64,000 bases of DNA from Ailanthus altissimus. Taxonomy: Eukaryota; Streptophyta; Magnoliopsida; Sapindales; Simaroubaceae. The notes below the pieces were generated by a model. The model was given only the letters and a program-made list of their open reading frames with translations, was not told the DNA's origin and did not search any database. Position numbers and translations under genes: made by a program. The stretch covers positions 2,914,001 to 2,978,000 of the forward strand of contig OX327704.1 in NCBI GenBank assembly GCA_946807835.1. The letters run 5' to 3'. The number at the start of each line of letters is the position of its first letter. The first letter of the stretch is position 1. This document shows positions 1 to 12,069 of this stretch, in pieces.

Positions 1-1
1 T

Positions 2-3000
2 GATACGCTACTCTACGGCAGAGAGAGTTTAACGATGAATGATGTGAAATCATCATTAAACTCAAAGTTATTAGGAAAGCAGGCTGAGGGCAATGCAGAA
101 AGTTTATCTGTAAGAGGAAGGCCCTCATAAAGAGATGGAAAGAAAAAAGGCTCAAGGTCGAAGTCTATGACTCCTAGGAAGTGCTATTACTGTAAAAAAG
201 AGGGGCACTTCGTAAAGGACTGTCCTGAGAAGAAAGCACAGGATAAGAAGAAAGCGGATGCTGCGCTTGCCTATGATGATAGCTATGACAGCACAGAGAC
301 ACTCGTCGCTACTAATGGTATAAACTCTGAACAATGGGTTTTAGATTCTGATTGTACTTTTCAAATGTGCCCGCACAAGTCTTGGTTTACAAATTTCTAG
401 CCTATTAGTGGTGGTAAGGTCTTAATGGGTAATGACATTGCGTGTCAGATGATGGGAATTGGTAATGTTAAACTTAGGCTACATGATGGGCGAGTGAAAG
501 AGTTGACATATGTTAGGTATGTTCCTGACTTGAAGAGAAACTTGATCTCACTAGGGACTTTAGACCAGAATGGGTGTTCCATCAGGATCGACGGAGATAT
601 TTTAAAGTTTTGAGAGGTTTCATGGTGGTGATGAGAGGAGAGAAGCACAAAGGTATTTATGTGCTTAAGGGTGAAGTCATGAGTGGTTCTGCACTATTCT
701 CTGTAGATGATGAGAGTATGCAAACCAAGTTGTGGCATCTTAAACTGGCACACCTAGGCGAGAGAAACCTAAAGGAGTTATATAGTCAAAATGCCTTTGG
801 AGAGGATAAGTTCTAGCCCTTGGAGTTTTGTGAGCATTGTGTGCTAGAGAAAGCATATAGAGTGAGGTTCAGTACCGGCGAGCACAAGACTAAGGGGACT
901 CTTGACTACATACACTCGGATCTTTGGGGACCAGCTCAGACAGCTACTCATGGTGGTGCTAGATATTTTCTCAGCTTGATTGATAACTATTCGAGGAAGC
1001 TGTTGGTCTATGTGTTGAAGAGCAAGGATCAAGCCTTTGAAATATTCAAGACTTGGAAGGTTCTTGTTGAAAATTAGACTGGCAAAAGGGTAAAGAGGCT
1101 TAGGACTGACAACGGCCTCGAGTTTTGCAACAGAGAGTTTGATGGGTTTTGTGCCAAGCATGGGATTGCAAGGCATAGAACAGTAAAATCAACACCGCAG
1201 CAGAATAGGGTAGCTGAGAGGATGAACAGGACTCTACTTGAAAGGGTTAGATGCATGTTTACCAATGCGAAGATGTCCAAGACATTCTGAGGAGAAGCTG
1301 TAGTGACTGCTGCTTACTTGATAAACAGAAGTCCCTCATCAGCAATTGACTTCAAGACGCCAGAAGAGAAATGGTCTGGCAATCCTCCGAAGTATGACCA
1401 TCTTAAAATATTTGGTTGCCCTGCCTTTGTACATGTTAAGGAGGGGAAGTTGAAACCTAGAGCTATCAAAGGGGTATTCATAGGATATCCCGAAGGAGTA
1501 AAAGGATACAAGGTGTGGTATAAAGACTTAACACCACCAATGAGTATCATAAGCTGTGATGTGACGTTCGATGAGATGACGATGCTGAAAACCTCCCAAG
1601 TAGATGAGAAAGAAGAACCTATGACCAAGGAAAACTTAGCACCCGAGTCAATAGAAGTTGAAGTAGCACCTGAAAATATATTTGATATGCCCCAAGATCA
1701 ACACTTCAACAAAGAATTCCTTGAAGATGAACCAAGAACACAGATGAGTTCCTCCAAGTCCACCCAAAAGAAGACTAGAACTCATGAGTTGGAACTTGAA
1801 GAGTACCAGCTTGCTAGAGACAGGCTAAAGAGAACGATTAACCCACCAGTCAGGAATGCACAAGAAGACTTAGTTGCTCATGCTTTTAATTCTGCTTACA
1901 CTCTTGAGTATGATGAGCCTAGGACATATGGTGAGGCTATGAAGAGTGAAAACAAGAAAGAATGGCAGCAAGCCATGAAAGAAGAAATTTGTTCTCTTAG
2001 GAAGAATAATACCTGGAAGTTGGTGGAGAGACCTCAAAAGAAGCTAGTCGGGTGCAAGTGGGTGTATAAAGTGAAGGAGGGGATACCGGAGATTGAGCCT
2101 ACGAGATTTAAGACTAGGTTAGTAGCACAAGGTTTTACTCAGAGAGAGAGAGTCAATTTTCATGAGATATTCTCTCTAGTTGTCAAGCACACATCTATTA
2201 GGATTTTGTTAGCTATGTGTGCAAACCTTGATTTACATCTAGAGCAGATGGATGTAAAGACAGCTTTTCTACATTGAGAGCTTGAAGAAATAATATACAT
2301 GGCACAGCCGTAAGGGTTCGAGGAGCCCGATAAAGAAGATCATACTTGTTTGCTAAAGAAGTCATTATACGGGTTAAAGCAATCACCTAGACAGTGGTAT
2401 AGGAGATTTGATGAGTTTATGATGGCTTGTGACTTTATTAAGAGCAAGTATGATGGATGTGTGTACTTCAAGAACATGAGTTGTGGGATGATGTATTTGC
2501 TTCTATACGTCGATGATATGTTGATCGCATGCAAGAATATGGAAGAAATACAAAAGCTCAAGAAGCAGTTAAGTGGCGAGTTTGAAATGAAGGATTTGGG
2601 AGCAGCGAAGAGAATTTTGGGTATGGACATTGTGAGGGAAAGAAGAGATGTTATTTTCTTGTCCCAACAACGATATATAGTCAAAATTCTGGAGAAGTTT
2701 GGTATGTCAAACGCGAAGGCTGTCTCTACTCCTTTGGCCATGCATTTTAGACTGTCAACAGCACAGTCGCCGACATCCGAATGTGAGAAACTGCAGATAA
2801 GCAAAGTACCGTATGCAAGCACTGTGGGGAGCATCATGTATGCAATGGTTTGCACAAGACCAGACATAGCACAAGCTGTGAGTGTGGTGAGTAGATACAT
2901 GGCGAATCCAGGTAAAGATCACTGGCTTGCAGTAAAGTGGATTCTGAGATATCTCAAGGGAACGTCGAATCACGGGTTGGTGTATAAGAGGGACGAGGAC

Positions 3001-3480
3001 AGCAATGGAATGGTAAGAGGGTACGTAGACTCAGATTATGCAGGTGATCTTGATAAGAGAAGATCGTTGACGGGCTACGTATTCACAGTGTTTGGGTGTA
3101 ATGTGTGTTGGAGATCAGTTCTACAACAGGTGGTTGCACTTTGTACCATAGAGGCAGAGTACATAGCTATTGGTGAAGCTATAAAGGAGGCCGTGTGGTT
3201 AAAAGGCATATGCGCGGAGATATTGGCTCGTAAAGATGTAAACACCGGTGTATACTGTGACAGCCAGAATGCCATACACCTAAGCAAGCATCAAGTGTTC
3301 CACGAGAGGTCGAAATACATTGATGTGAAGCTCCATTACATTCTTGAGATTGTCAAAAGTAGTGAAGTTAATCTGACAAAGATAGCGTCATCTAAAAACC
3401 CTGCTGATATGTTGACTAAGCCACTGCCCTCGGTTAAGTTCGTCCTATGCAAGGACTTAACCGGAGTCACTAGTTTGTGA
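2..3480 (+). pseudogene. Tork-like gag-pol polyprotein, broken
   Basis: Polyprotein for retrotransposon particles, cDNA synthesis and integration. Visible parts: gag CCHC knuckle (CYYCKKEGHFVKDC, near 182-223), aspartic protease motif mutated to VLDSDCTF where DSG or DTG is expected, GAG-pre-integrase and integrase core (HSDLWGP; TDNGLEF near 1107-1127; STPQQNR), then RT (QMDVKTAFLH; LLLYVDDMLIA) and RNase H (GYVDSDYAGDLDKRRS, EAEYIA, YCDSQNAIHL). In-frame stops are at 128-130, 398-400, 814-816, 1075-1077, 1288-1290, 2275-2277 and 2311-2313, and the frame shifts near 600-610. The last 376 codons (RT palm to RNase H) are open, so decay is uneven. It cannot make a full polyprotein. Family assignment is secure; the lineage call is by motif likeness. 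Confidence 0.93.
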
Positions 3481-3535
3481 GGGTGACCGAAGATATGAAA
3501 ATGAGAGATCGATTTACTTTGTGAATAATTTATTC

Positions 3536-3547
3536 AAGGAGGGGATT
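3536..3547 (+). promoter_or_regulatory. Polypurine tract (plus-strand primer site)
   Basis: AAGGAGGGGA lies about 55 bp after the pol stop codon and directly before the 3' LTR, the expected site for plus-strand DNA priming in LTR retrotransposons. Confidence 0.8.
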
Positions 3548-4313
3548 TATGAGAATATTGATTAAAAATCATTGGACTATGATTTGGGGATCAAGCCAAA
3601 TGCGTAGGGTGCGCACGGATCGAAGACGGATGCGAAACGAAGAAGGGCGCACCAGGCAACAGCGCCGCAGCGACCAGGCATGGGCGCTACAGCGTAAATT
3701 CCAGTATGTTAATGCCGCGGCACCAGGAAGCCAGCGCCGCAGTGCTTAGCAGAAAATGCGCCAGTGCTAGAGCGACGAGATCCCAGCGCTACAGCACTGG
3801 ATGCGGGAACAGTATCTCGAAATTAGGAAACTTCCTAATTTTGTCTCCCACTTGTTTTAGGACTCCCTAATACGACTCCCACACGTATAGGGAAAACTTA
3901 GGACATCCCAAGGCCTATATAAAGGCTATCAATTGGCTTGTAAACACATCTTGACAATCTTTGTGATCAAGTTAGTGAGATCTTTGTGATCTTAGAGAGA
4001 TCTTAGTGATCAACAATAATCTTAGTGATAATTCTTAGTGGTTCTTTGTGAGAAAAAATTCCTAGAGGGCAAGAGAGAGTTTTCTTTGTGATCTTTCTTA
4101 TAATAGGCATACTTTGTGGTTGCCTGGTGATTCATAATAAGAGAAAAGTGTGATCTTGATCCACCGTGGACGTAGGCAAGTTGCCAAACCACGTAATTCT
4201 TTGTGTGTTCTTCTTCTACCCCTTTCTCTCTTTTGTTTCTTAATAACTTGTTTTGCATTATTATATTACTTGGGTGAATTGTTTAACTTTATTTGTGTGC
4301 TTCCGCTTCAACA
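3548..4313 (+). repeat. 3' LTR of copia element 1
   Basis: The boundaries come from aligning by eye with the solo LTR at 36840-37543 (minus) and the LTR at 63.5 kb. All three end ...GCTTCAACA and share the U3/R core with TATATAAAGGCTATCAATTGG. The start reads TATGAG where the solo copy implies TGTGAA, so the terminal TG has mutated. The U3 part (3600-3800) is GC-rich in an AT-rich genome and repeats variants of GCGCCGCAGCG. R/U5 (3960-4130) is rich in short TTTGTGATC/TTAGTGATC motifs. The element's target duplication cannot be checked because its 5' end is off-window. Confidence 0.85.
3916..3923 (+). promoter_or_regulatory. LTR TATA box
   Basis: TATATAAA inside CCTATATAAAGGC. The same box sits at the equivalent place in the LTR copies at 63.2 kb and, inverted and altered, at 37.16 kb, which supports it as the U3 promoter. 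Confidence 0.7.
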
Positions 4314-4483
4314 GGTTGTGTACTTCTTGCAAGCCTCTCTCAAACTAGTTAATAGCATTATGTGTAACACATCTACCTATTGAAAATAGGCAAAAAGACC
4401 GATACCTTAAAGTAAAAATAGGCAGATATTTAAAGCAACCTTAAGATGGATTATTGTTAAGTAGCCAATCTGGTTATCCGACA
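4314..4483. other. Junction between two copia remnants
   Basis: Short AT-rich stretch after the LTR of element 1. No gene or repeat is recognised before the RNase H remnant begins. Confidence 0.5.
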
Positions 4484-4990
4484 TTTACAGAGTACCAAGA
4501 CTGTAATACATGCTTACAACTCCGATTTTGCTGGATGTCTAGATAGTAAAAGATCCATATCAGGTTACATATATACTTTGGCCAAATGTGCTATTTTTTA
4601 TAAGAGTGCTAAGTAGACACTCGTAATTTCCTTATTATAGTGGCTAATTTTCTAGCTTATTTTGAGGCATCACATCATAGGATATGATTGTGAAACTTTA
4701 TCATAAGGCTGCATATTATCAATGATATTAAAAAAATCATTAAAAAAAATATATTGTAATAATAAAGATACAGTGATGTATTCCATAACAACAAAAACTC
4801 TTCGAAGTCTAAACACATCGACTACAAGTATCTAGTTGTTAAAGAAAGAGTTCAGAGTCATCAAGTGTCAATAAAACATATTGGTATAAACTCCATAATT
4901 ACGGATCCGCTCACCAGAGGGTTACTACTCAAAGTGTTTCATAAGCATGTTGCTCATATAGGTGTTGTATTATTTGATGATGTGCATGAA
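4484..4990 (+). pseudogene. Ty1/copia RNase H remnant
   Basis: A fragment of a second copia element. From 4515 the reading YNSDFAGCLDSKRSISGY is the RNase H start (normally SDSDFAGCxDxRRSTSGY). It is followed by KSAK and a stop where KSAKQT is usual, then a degraded stretch. A second readable block near 4800-4975 gives SKHIDYKYLVVKERVQ and TDPLTRGLLLKVFHKH, the conserved C-terminus of copia pol. Stops and shifts interrupt it throughout. Upstream RT, integrase and gag are absent, so the element is 5'-truncated, probably by insertion of element 1. Confidence 0.85.
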
Positions 4991-5523
4991 TAGTGGAAGT
5001 TTGCCATTTAATGTTCATTTGATTAAAAGAAACGCTTATAATTTATTTTCTATAGAATAAATTTTGATGGTTTGCTAAAACTCTGAAATAAGGTTGCACT
5101 TTCTACTGTAGTTTTGCATAAAATTTAAAAAGTATTTTGTATTTTTTATTGCAGTTTGCGTAAAGTTTAGAAAGTGTTTAGTATTTTTTATTGTAGTTTT
5201 GCATAAAGTTTAGAAAGTATTTAACTCATTGGAGTTTTAAAGTAGGGCCAGTTAAAAATAGACATGTTTGAGATCACATTTCATGTAAGTTTCATGATAC
5301 ACATCTATATTTGATCTATGTCATTAATTATATTATTATGGTACCATTGATGGGTCTAGTTACGAATATATACAACGAAAGTCGCTTTGATCTCATATTG
5401 ATATAGTTAATGGACCAGATTATATATAAAGAGATGTTTCAAGATAAGATAATATTTATTGTGTGCACTAAAATTTATAGTGTATAATTATTTTCAAAGA
5501 TATATGTGGCCCAAGTGAGAGAT
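4991..5523 (+). other. 3' untranslated tail and polypurine tract of copia remnant
   Basis: AT-rich non-coding DNA between the pol end and the LTR. A ~60-bp motif around TAGTTTTGCATAAA...AGAAAGT repeats near 5110, 5150 and 5195. It ends in CCAAGTGAGAGAT (5511-5523), a polypurine tract of the usual copia form, next to the LTR start. Confidence 0.65.
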
Positions 5524-6017
5524 TGTTAAATTTTATTATTTTCTTTATGTGGGCTCACATATTAATAATAATTATATATTATGGGCTATCTTAAATAAAG
5601 ACTAATTTAAGTAATCTATTTGAGCTATATGTTATTGGGCTCCAGAGACATCTAATTTGATATGGGTTTATTATGTGTCAAAACTCAATATTAATTGGAT
5701 TATGAGTGATGGAGGCAATAATTTAATCTAATATATAAATATTTGTTTTAAGATTGTAGTTCTCAAGTCAAATCAATTCATGTAAAGCTCTTTTTCTCTT
5801 TTTTCATCATAGAGAGAAATCTATTGAGCCTATATAAATTTGACTGTAAAATACCATTATACTCTTAATTATTATTTAAGGCTGCTAATCTTCAAAGTTC
5901 TAATCATCATAAATTCTCTAAGTGTATTTTTCTCAATATTCATCTTGATAATTTAATATGATAGATCTTAAGTTATATTTATATGTATATGAATCCAATA
6001 TATAGTTATATTTAACA
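5524..6017 (+). repeat. 3' LTR of copia remnant
   Basis: Starts TGTTAAAT directly after the polypurine tract and ends ATTTAACA, an exact 8-bp terminal inversion, giving 494 bp. That is a usual size for a copia LTR. No second copy was found in the window, so the right end rests on the terminal symmetry. Confidence 0.7.
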
Positions 6018-7430
6018 TTTTTTGACTTGACACTTGATCCGGAGTGTTTGAATTGCTTTTCCAATGTTTGATCATCTCATATCAATTACGTTGGCTATTC
6101 TTTATTTTCCAGATATAAATCATCCATCTAACAATTCTAGTAATTTTTATACTTATTGTCTTAAGAGTTGATGTATTTTAATGTAAATTGGTGTCAATCT
6201 TATTATAGCAATCGAGTTCTTGCCATGAACATTGAAATTTCAGGGTTTCATTGTTAAAACCGAGTTTGAAAAAATTTTTAATTGGGATACATGAATAGAA
6301 TCTACATATAGAAAAGAAAAAAAAATATATTGATGACTTACTGTTAAAATGTTACTAAATGCTTTTGCGCGGCCTTTGGCACATAGATTTTCAGAGGAAG
6401 ACATACGTTTAGAGAAATAAATTGTGTTTATTATTATTTTATTATTTTTATTACAGTAATTTACATATAATGCAAGTGAAAGAATGCTCTTTGCTATTAC
6501 TTAAACAATGGATGAAATTTTCCCCGAGTGTTGAACGTGAAAAGTCAGCGGAAATACTCTTAAATAATACGGCACGGTTTTCTTCTTATTTATTTTTTTG
6601 ACATAACCATTTTACTAATACAAGTCAAACGGTGTCGTTTACCCGAAGTTATTTCACCCCCTCTATTTTCTAAAATTTTCTTTTCTTTTCTTTTCTTTCC
6701 CATGCTAAAACAAAATTACATCGACATAACTCAACATAGGACATTGTTTTTCAAAATTTCAGGCACTTCTCTTTTCCAATTTTTCTTTTGAATGTTCATT
6801 AAAATAAAACAATGTTGTATTAATTATAAAATAAGCCATAAGAATTTACGTTATTTACTCATACATAAATCTTATCCTGAGCAATTGGATATCATAATTT
6901 TAACAAAATGCCACATTAACCCTTCACTTAATCAATTAAATAATTAATTTTTCTATTAATACTAATGAACTAATATATCAATATGGGTAGTAAATATTTA
7001 CATTTTCCCATTCAGTCCTTATAATGTTTTTTTTAACAATTCAATATAACATTCCATACACATTTTTAAAACTATCAACTCTACAGCTGAGAATAATGCT
7101 AGTAGGAGTCATAATGATTGTATGTCATTATGTTGAACATACTGCTTTCAATGTACTATAATACTAGCAAATATCTATAATAAAAGGTCCAACAATAATT
7201 GTTTTTTTTCATTAACTACTCCAATTTTTTCATATATTCAATTTTATGTGTATACAAATAATTAATAACACGAAAAAATTTATCAGAAACATATTATTCA
7301 TCAAAATATCAAACAATAATCATTATATAAATCTATAAATAATCATTTAAAACTGTAAGACTTATTCTTTTCATGTGGTCATTAAATATCTTTGGTGGTT
7401 GTCTCTTATCAATGGATCTACTCATATGTT
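6018..7430. other. AT-rich intergenic DNA
   Basis: No gene, RNA or element termini recognised. It contains homopolymer runs and a TTTTC microsatellite near 6680-6700. Confidence 0.6.
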
Positions 7431-7435
7431 CTATT

Positions 7436-9486
7436 TGTTAGTGTAGTTGGATTTAGGTACGTGGGTGTATGTATGTGCATTTGTGTTTATTGTTTAATGT
7501 GGTGAAAATATAAATTTTGTAATAAATACAATAAATAAATATATTAATCACATTAATATATTAATAAGGTTAGAAAACTTACCAAACGTGTAACGTTATA
7601 CACGTATTTTTTTTGAAGTCCGCATGGAGACTAACGCATGCAGTTCTAAACACCAACACAGTGGGTTTAGTGAGCTAGAACAGTAACTCCATATTCAACC
7701 TGGGATTAACTCTTAATCCCTAAAATAGTCAAGAGTGAATTTACATCCTTTTCTCCAAAAGGATAAGAAATAGAGAATTTAGAGCAATTCATAATTGCTA
7801 CAATTAGAAGCATAAAGAAAAATAAAATAATTTCATTTCTCCTCTCCTCCTTTTTTTTTTCTTTTCTCTTCTTTCTTTCTTCTTCTTCTTTCTTTCTTTT
7901 CTTCTTTCTTTCTTTTCTTCTTTTTCTCTCCATTTCTTCTCTTCTCTTACTTTTGCTTCATATATATATAATATAATATAATATAATAATAATAATATAA
8001 TAATATATATTAAATAATATAAAAATGAGAGAGAGAAAGAGAATGATTATTTAATAATTAAATAATCATAGTGTGTCATGACAATTTTTTCCTCATGAAT
8101 AGTTACCAAGTTTACCCCCTGGTAGGTCCCACCAAATTCTATACTTACGTAAACTCAACTGAGGGTCTACAATACGCTACATGTCCTTATACAATTAGTA
8201 AATAATGATTATTAACTAATTGTTGTATTTAACACTTAAATACAGATAAGCACGTATTCTCGTAAAATTACTGAATATTGCTGGATTAAACAATTTAATT
8301 CGGGACGCTGCCCCAGTGCACAACGAGTACACTCCATATCGCAGGACTCCCTAGGTCTTACGCCCAATTTGTCAAATGGAACTATTCCATGAGTCCGTGA
8401 GCAATGCCCCACGTACGCGTCACGAATATATAAATTAATGCATTAAACCATACAAGTTGAGGTTACAACGCATATGTATAGTCCTTCCGTCATGATATCC
8501 AGGATGTGCGGGGATATAGATTATCACCGTCAAATCCCCTTATGCTCATCCATGTCCTATCTTCAGACTTGTATCTCAATGAACAATATGCGCAAACTCC
8601 TTTGCCATATTGTTCCACCCTAACGGAATGCTTTCTCGAGATGATTGCTTGTGGCCATAAGACTTTTTGAGATACAGTCTCGAAGCATCTGGATATCAAA
8701 CTCTATATAGAAGCTGACAGATCCCATATCTGTACGCACCGGACTCCATAAGCATCGGATCATACCTAGTGACACCCAACGGTCACACCATGAAAGGTCT
8801 GTGACATGCGTGGAACTAAAGTATGGTAGATTACTCACAAGCCCACCGTGGCACTCAGGTCAAAGGATCACGTATACCACTCAACTCGAGAGGACCCTTA
8901 GTTGACGGCTTACATTAAATGTCTATCAGAGGCCCTCGTGAGTCTATCCGATATCCAGTCCTAACTGGATACCCATATGTCAATACGAGCTCCAAGCTCA
9001 TGGTCGGTCAGGAATGACCATCTATACCCAACAGATACAACATATGCTGATCTATATATAAAGGTATCCACCAATAGACTCGCATCAGTAGAAATAGATC
9101 ATGGACTATTATTCCAGAACATACTTGCGTAACATACATTTCCTAGCACCCGATTGCAACTCTTGTAGCTATGCAGTTACTAGTATATTCCCAGGTCTAT
9201 GTCCTATTACAAACAAGGCTCCAATTCTTGGATCTGCTGAGTATTATAACCAGCTAACACTTAACTGTGCTAACATTTAGCAATTATATGTCTCAGCGTG
9301 GCTTACTATGAGCCCTTATCTAAACCCTTTAGATCTGATCCGAACTCCTTCAGATCTATAATGTCTGTAATGTTACATGCAAAATACCATATTAATAGGT
9401 ATTAGCGATTTAATGAGAATGTAAACTTGTATAAATATACAAGTATATGTATATTTAGGGATGGCACGTAAGCACCGACCTTAACA
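7436..9486. mobile_element. 2.05-kb solo LTR-like element with 5-bp target duplication
   Basis: The block begins TGTTAG and ends TTAACA, and is flanked by identical CTATT at 7431-7435 and 9487-9491. A TG...CA unit with a 5-bp duplication and no coding domains is what a solo LTR left by LTR-LTR recombination looks like. The right half (8280-9480) has clearly higher complexity and GC than its surroundings. A shorter related stretch lies at 11395-11637 (shared sequence around TCTATTTCAAATAAGACTC and TAGATCAGATCTAAACTCC). Orientation and superfamily are unresolved; LTRs this long occur in Angela-type copia and in several gypsy lineages. Confidence 0.75.
7832..8030. repeat. Pyrimidine tract and AT microsatellite inside the 2-kb LTR
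   Basis: About 110 bases of nearly pure CT, mostly TTTCTTC variants (7832-7946), followed by TATA/TAATA repeats (7963-8015) and GAGAGAGAAAGAGA. Confidence 0.9.
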
Positions 9487-9491
9487 CTATT

Positions 9492-10527
9492 AACATTTTT
9501 TTGTTTCTATTTTAACTTCATGCATTTAATATCTTTAGAATATTTTTCCTATTTAGAGAAAAAGACAGCTGCAATGTTATCACAATATATTTTTAGTGGC
9601 TTGGTGATGAGTCTAATTTAGATACATATTATAGCCGCATTTAATCTTGATAATTGTTCATTTTAAAGTAAATTAAGAGTTATTTATGCTTTGATTGTTG
9701 ATTTTAAAGGTCTTAATTATAATGATAATATCAATAGAGCATATAAAGGAAAACAAAGTCCAATGATTTGAAGGTAAAAATATAATTTGCTACATTGCAT
9801 TACTACAGTGTCTATGAATAGTAACTTAGCAAAATGAGAACCCAAATGCAAAGATTGCAAAACTGGCGATGAACACCCTAACATTCAAGATATAAAGATG
9901 AATGCCCCAATGTTGATAGATATCAATGCTGGGAAAAAATTTAGATCTAGATCACAACACCTCAGCAATTATAGAGAAATGCAGCAGCATTTAGAAAGCC
10001 CCTGCGTTTAAGGAGAGAATGCCTCAACGTTGATCCAACACCAGAGCGTTATAAGGATAGCGCCACAACATTTTCTCACAACTATAAAAACCTCTCATTT
10101 TTCCCCTTAGCTCATAATTCCGAACCTCCTCTCTAAACACCTTAAATTCTCTCAACTCTAACATCTTCCTAACCCAGAATTAACAATCAAACATTGAAAA
10201 CAATAATCATACATATTTGGTGTAGAGATTACATAAGATCAACCAAATCAAGATCATTTTGGAGGATCAATCCTTGAACTTGAACTTCATAGGCTTTAAT
10301 TATTACTAGTTTGATCTGATTTGATTTGTTTATATTAAATCTATATTTGTATTTAATCTTGACATTATTATCATGTTAATGTAAATTTAATTCTATGATT
10401 ATAGATTTGATCCTAATATGATAGATTGATTTGTTGGATTCGATTATTATGAACTCAAGTCTTATTCAATTTGTTGGGAAGCTTATTTACGTCTGTATAT
10501 TGACCTTTTGAATTTGATACCATATGC
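9492..10527. other. Intergenic DNA with an LTR-like promoter stretch
   Basis: From 9840 to 10160 the sequence has repeated CAACATT/CAACGTT/GCGTT motifs, then CTATAAAAACC near 10082 and a C-rich leader. This resembles the U3-R part of a plant LTR. No termini or coding domains were found, so it is only a candidate LTR fragment. The rest is plain AT-rich DNA. Confidence 0.4.
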
Positions 10528-10880
10528 CTTTATTTTACTTTATAAGCCCTCAAGTTGGTCCATATAAACCTCTTCCTCCAAATTTTTATTTGAAAATATT
10601 GTTTTCACATCCATTCTATGTAGCTCAAAATCATAATGATTTATAAGTCAAGTGAAAAAATCTCTTTAGAATCAATGCATTTTATAATTTTGAGTGAAAA
10701 CTTAGCAATAAGTCTAACTTTATATCATTTAATATTATCATTAGAATCATGTTTAGTTCTAAATATCCACTACAACCAACTATTTTACATCCTTGAGGCA
10801 ATTCAACAAATTCTAAAACTTTATTTTGTTCTTAGATTTTAACTAATCATTTATGACATGAATCCAATAATAGAGACAAC
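10528..10880 (-). pseudogene. Ty1/copia reverse transcriptase remnant
   Basis: Read on the minus strand, three blocks of copia RT appear in order. First, EFVELPQGCKIVGC (near 10815-10770), the motif before the RT fingers. Second, RLIAKFSLKIIKCIDSKEIF (near 10725-10650), matching RLVAKGFTQKxGIDYxETF. Third, HRMDVKTIFSNKNLEEEVYM (near 10620-10555), matching the first catalytic Asp region. Frames change between blocks and stops follow, so it is inactive. No LTR is attached. Confidence 0.85.
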
Positions 10881-11394
10881 ACATAAGCATAGGTCATTCC
10901 ATTAATAACAAATAAAATATATCTCTAATGAATCGCCGATGATTTAATCAGATAAATGGATCTCAGAGTCTCACCTTGAAGTATATTCTTAAATAAATCT
11001 AAGTCCTAACTATGGTAGGCTTAGAACTCTAGAATAGAAGCTGGACTTGTTTTGGTGTATAAAGGCTTAACACTTAAGTCATTTCTCTTTCACTCTTTTA
11101 GCTTCTCATTCATAAAGGAATGAAAGGAATTCTCTTTTGTTAAACATAAAAATGGCTAAACCAAGAATAAGCCTTAAAGTTTAACTCTTATATTTTCATT
11201 ATATTATTTAGAATGGACACTTGTTAAGCCTTTAAATAAAAAACAAAAATGAATAGCTGAATCAAATTTTTATCCAAAACATTATCTCTTATACTTTTTT
11301 TATTATTAGTTAAAGATTAAAGGGACACTTGTAACCATCTTAATGACAAATGTTTTTGAGAATATTTTATATAATAACATTTTTGCAACTATAT
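10881..11394. other. AT-rich intergenic DNA
   Basis: No gene or element boundary recognised. Confidence 0.5.
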
Positions 11395-11637
11395 CATTAC
11401 AATAAATATTCTTAGATCTTTGTTCTATTTCAAATAAGACTCTAACTCTTAGAATTACTAACTCTTAGTCTTGATCTAAATATATTTAGATCAGATCTAA
11501 ACTCCTTTAGATCTACACTATCTAAAAAGGAACAAGATTATTACTATATAATAAATCAAGGATTTACATAAATGTAAATTGTATAAATATTAATATATTT
11601 ATAAAAAAATTGAAATAAAACGTAAACATCATCTCCA
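11395..11637. repeat. Fragment related to the right end of the 7.4-9.5 kb LTR
   Basis: Shares the order of short blocks seen at 9200-9480: a cytosine-poor variant of CTATGTCCTATTACAAACAAGG, then TAGATCAGATCTAAACTCC and TAGATCTA, then a TTTATAAATGTAAA-like tail. It ends ...TCTCCAACA. Confidence 0.45.
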
Positions 11638-12069
11638 ACAAAACTTTTATAACCCACTGATGAGAGCACTTGAGTGCTTGTCCAGTGGCAAGCCTTTTGC
11701 ACCTCATTGGACTTCTTCAGGGGTTCCACCCTTAATAGATACCAGAATAATGTAATTATTCTTTTTTCTGAATGCAGTTATTAAGGGTAGTTATTCCTCA
11801 TGTGTGGACCTATTATTTCCTTATTTAGAGGTGTTATTTATCTAGTATGTATTAATGTATAATGTGGTATTATCCTGATTATTGTACAAATTAATGTAAC
11901 TTTAAAAAAGCTGAAAGGAGAAAATAGTGAATTTGCTCTTTGTATTACCCCTGTAGAGCTAAATACTAAAAAGTGAGATGAAAAAATCTAGAAAACCTAA
12001 CTTCCATGCTCACAAGAAAAGAATTTTAAGAAAAGTTGGAGTGGAAAACAGAGTCTAATTGCATCTTCG
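11638..12069. other. Unassigned, possibly LTR-derived
   Basis: The stretch at 11660-11730 (GAGCACTTGAGTGC, AGTGGCAAG, CTCATTGGACTTC) loosely parallels 13218-13270 in the LTR of the next copia remnant. This suggests, without proving, a decayed LTR relative. Confidence 0.3.

Larger units (their letters stand above)
1..4313 (+). mobile_element. Ty1/copia retrotransposon 1, Tork-like, 5' end outside window
   Basis: Order seen on the plus strand is gag zinc knuckle, protease remnant, integrase, reverse transcriptase, RNase H, polypurine tract and 3' LTR, the Ty1/copia order. RT motifs (MDVKTAFLH, SLYGLKQSPRQWY, YVDDMLIA) and the RNase H tail (ADMLTKPLPSVKF) resemble the Tnt1/Tork lineage. The 5' LTR and most of gag lie left of the window. 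The same LTR family recurs as a solo LTR at 36840-37543 and at the end of the remnant at 63.5 kb. Confidence 0.93.

Noticed and set aside
8490..8838. Minus-strand open frames of 69 and 72 codons
   Set aside because: They overlap each other in different frames inside the solo LTR and have no domain.
11655..11700. Hammerhead-ribozyme-like CTGATGAG as sign of a retrozyme
   Set aside because: The stem II hairpin is followed by TGTCC where the required GAAA should be, and no cleavage triplet can be paired. The core is incomplete.
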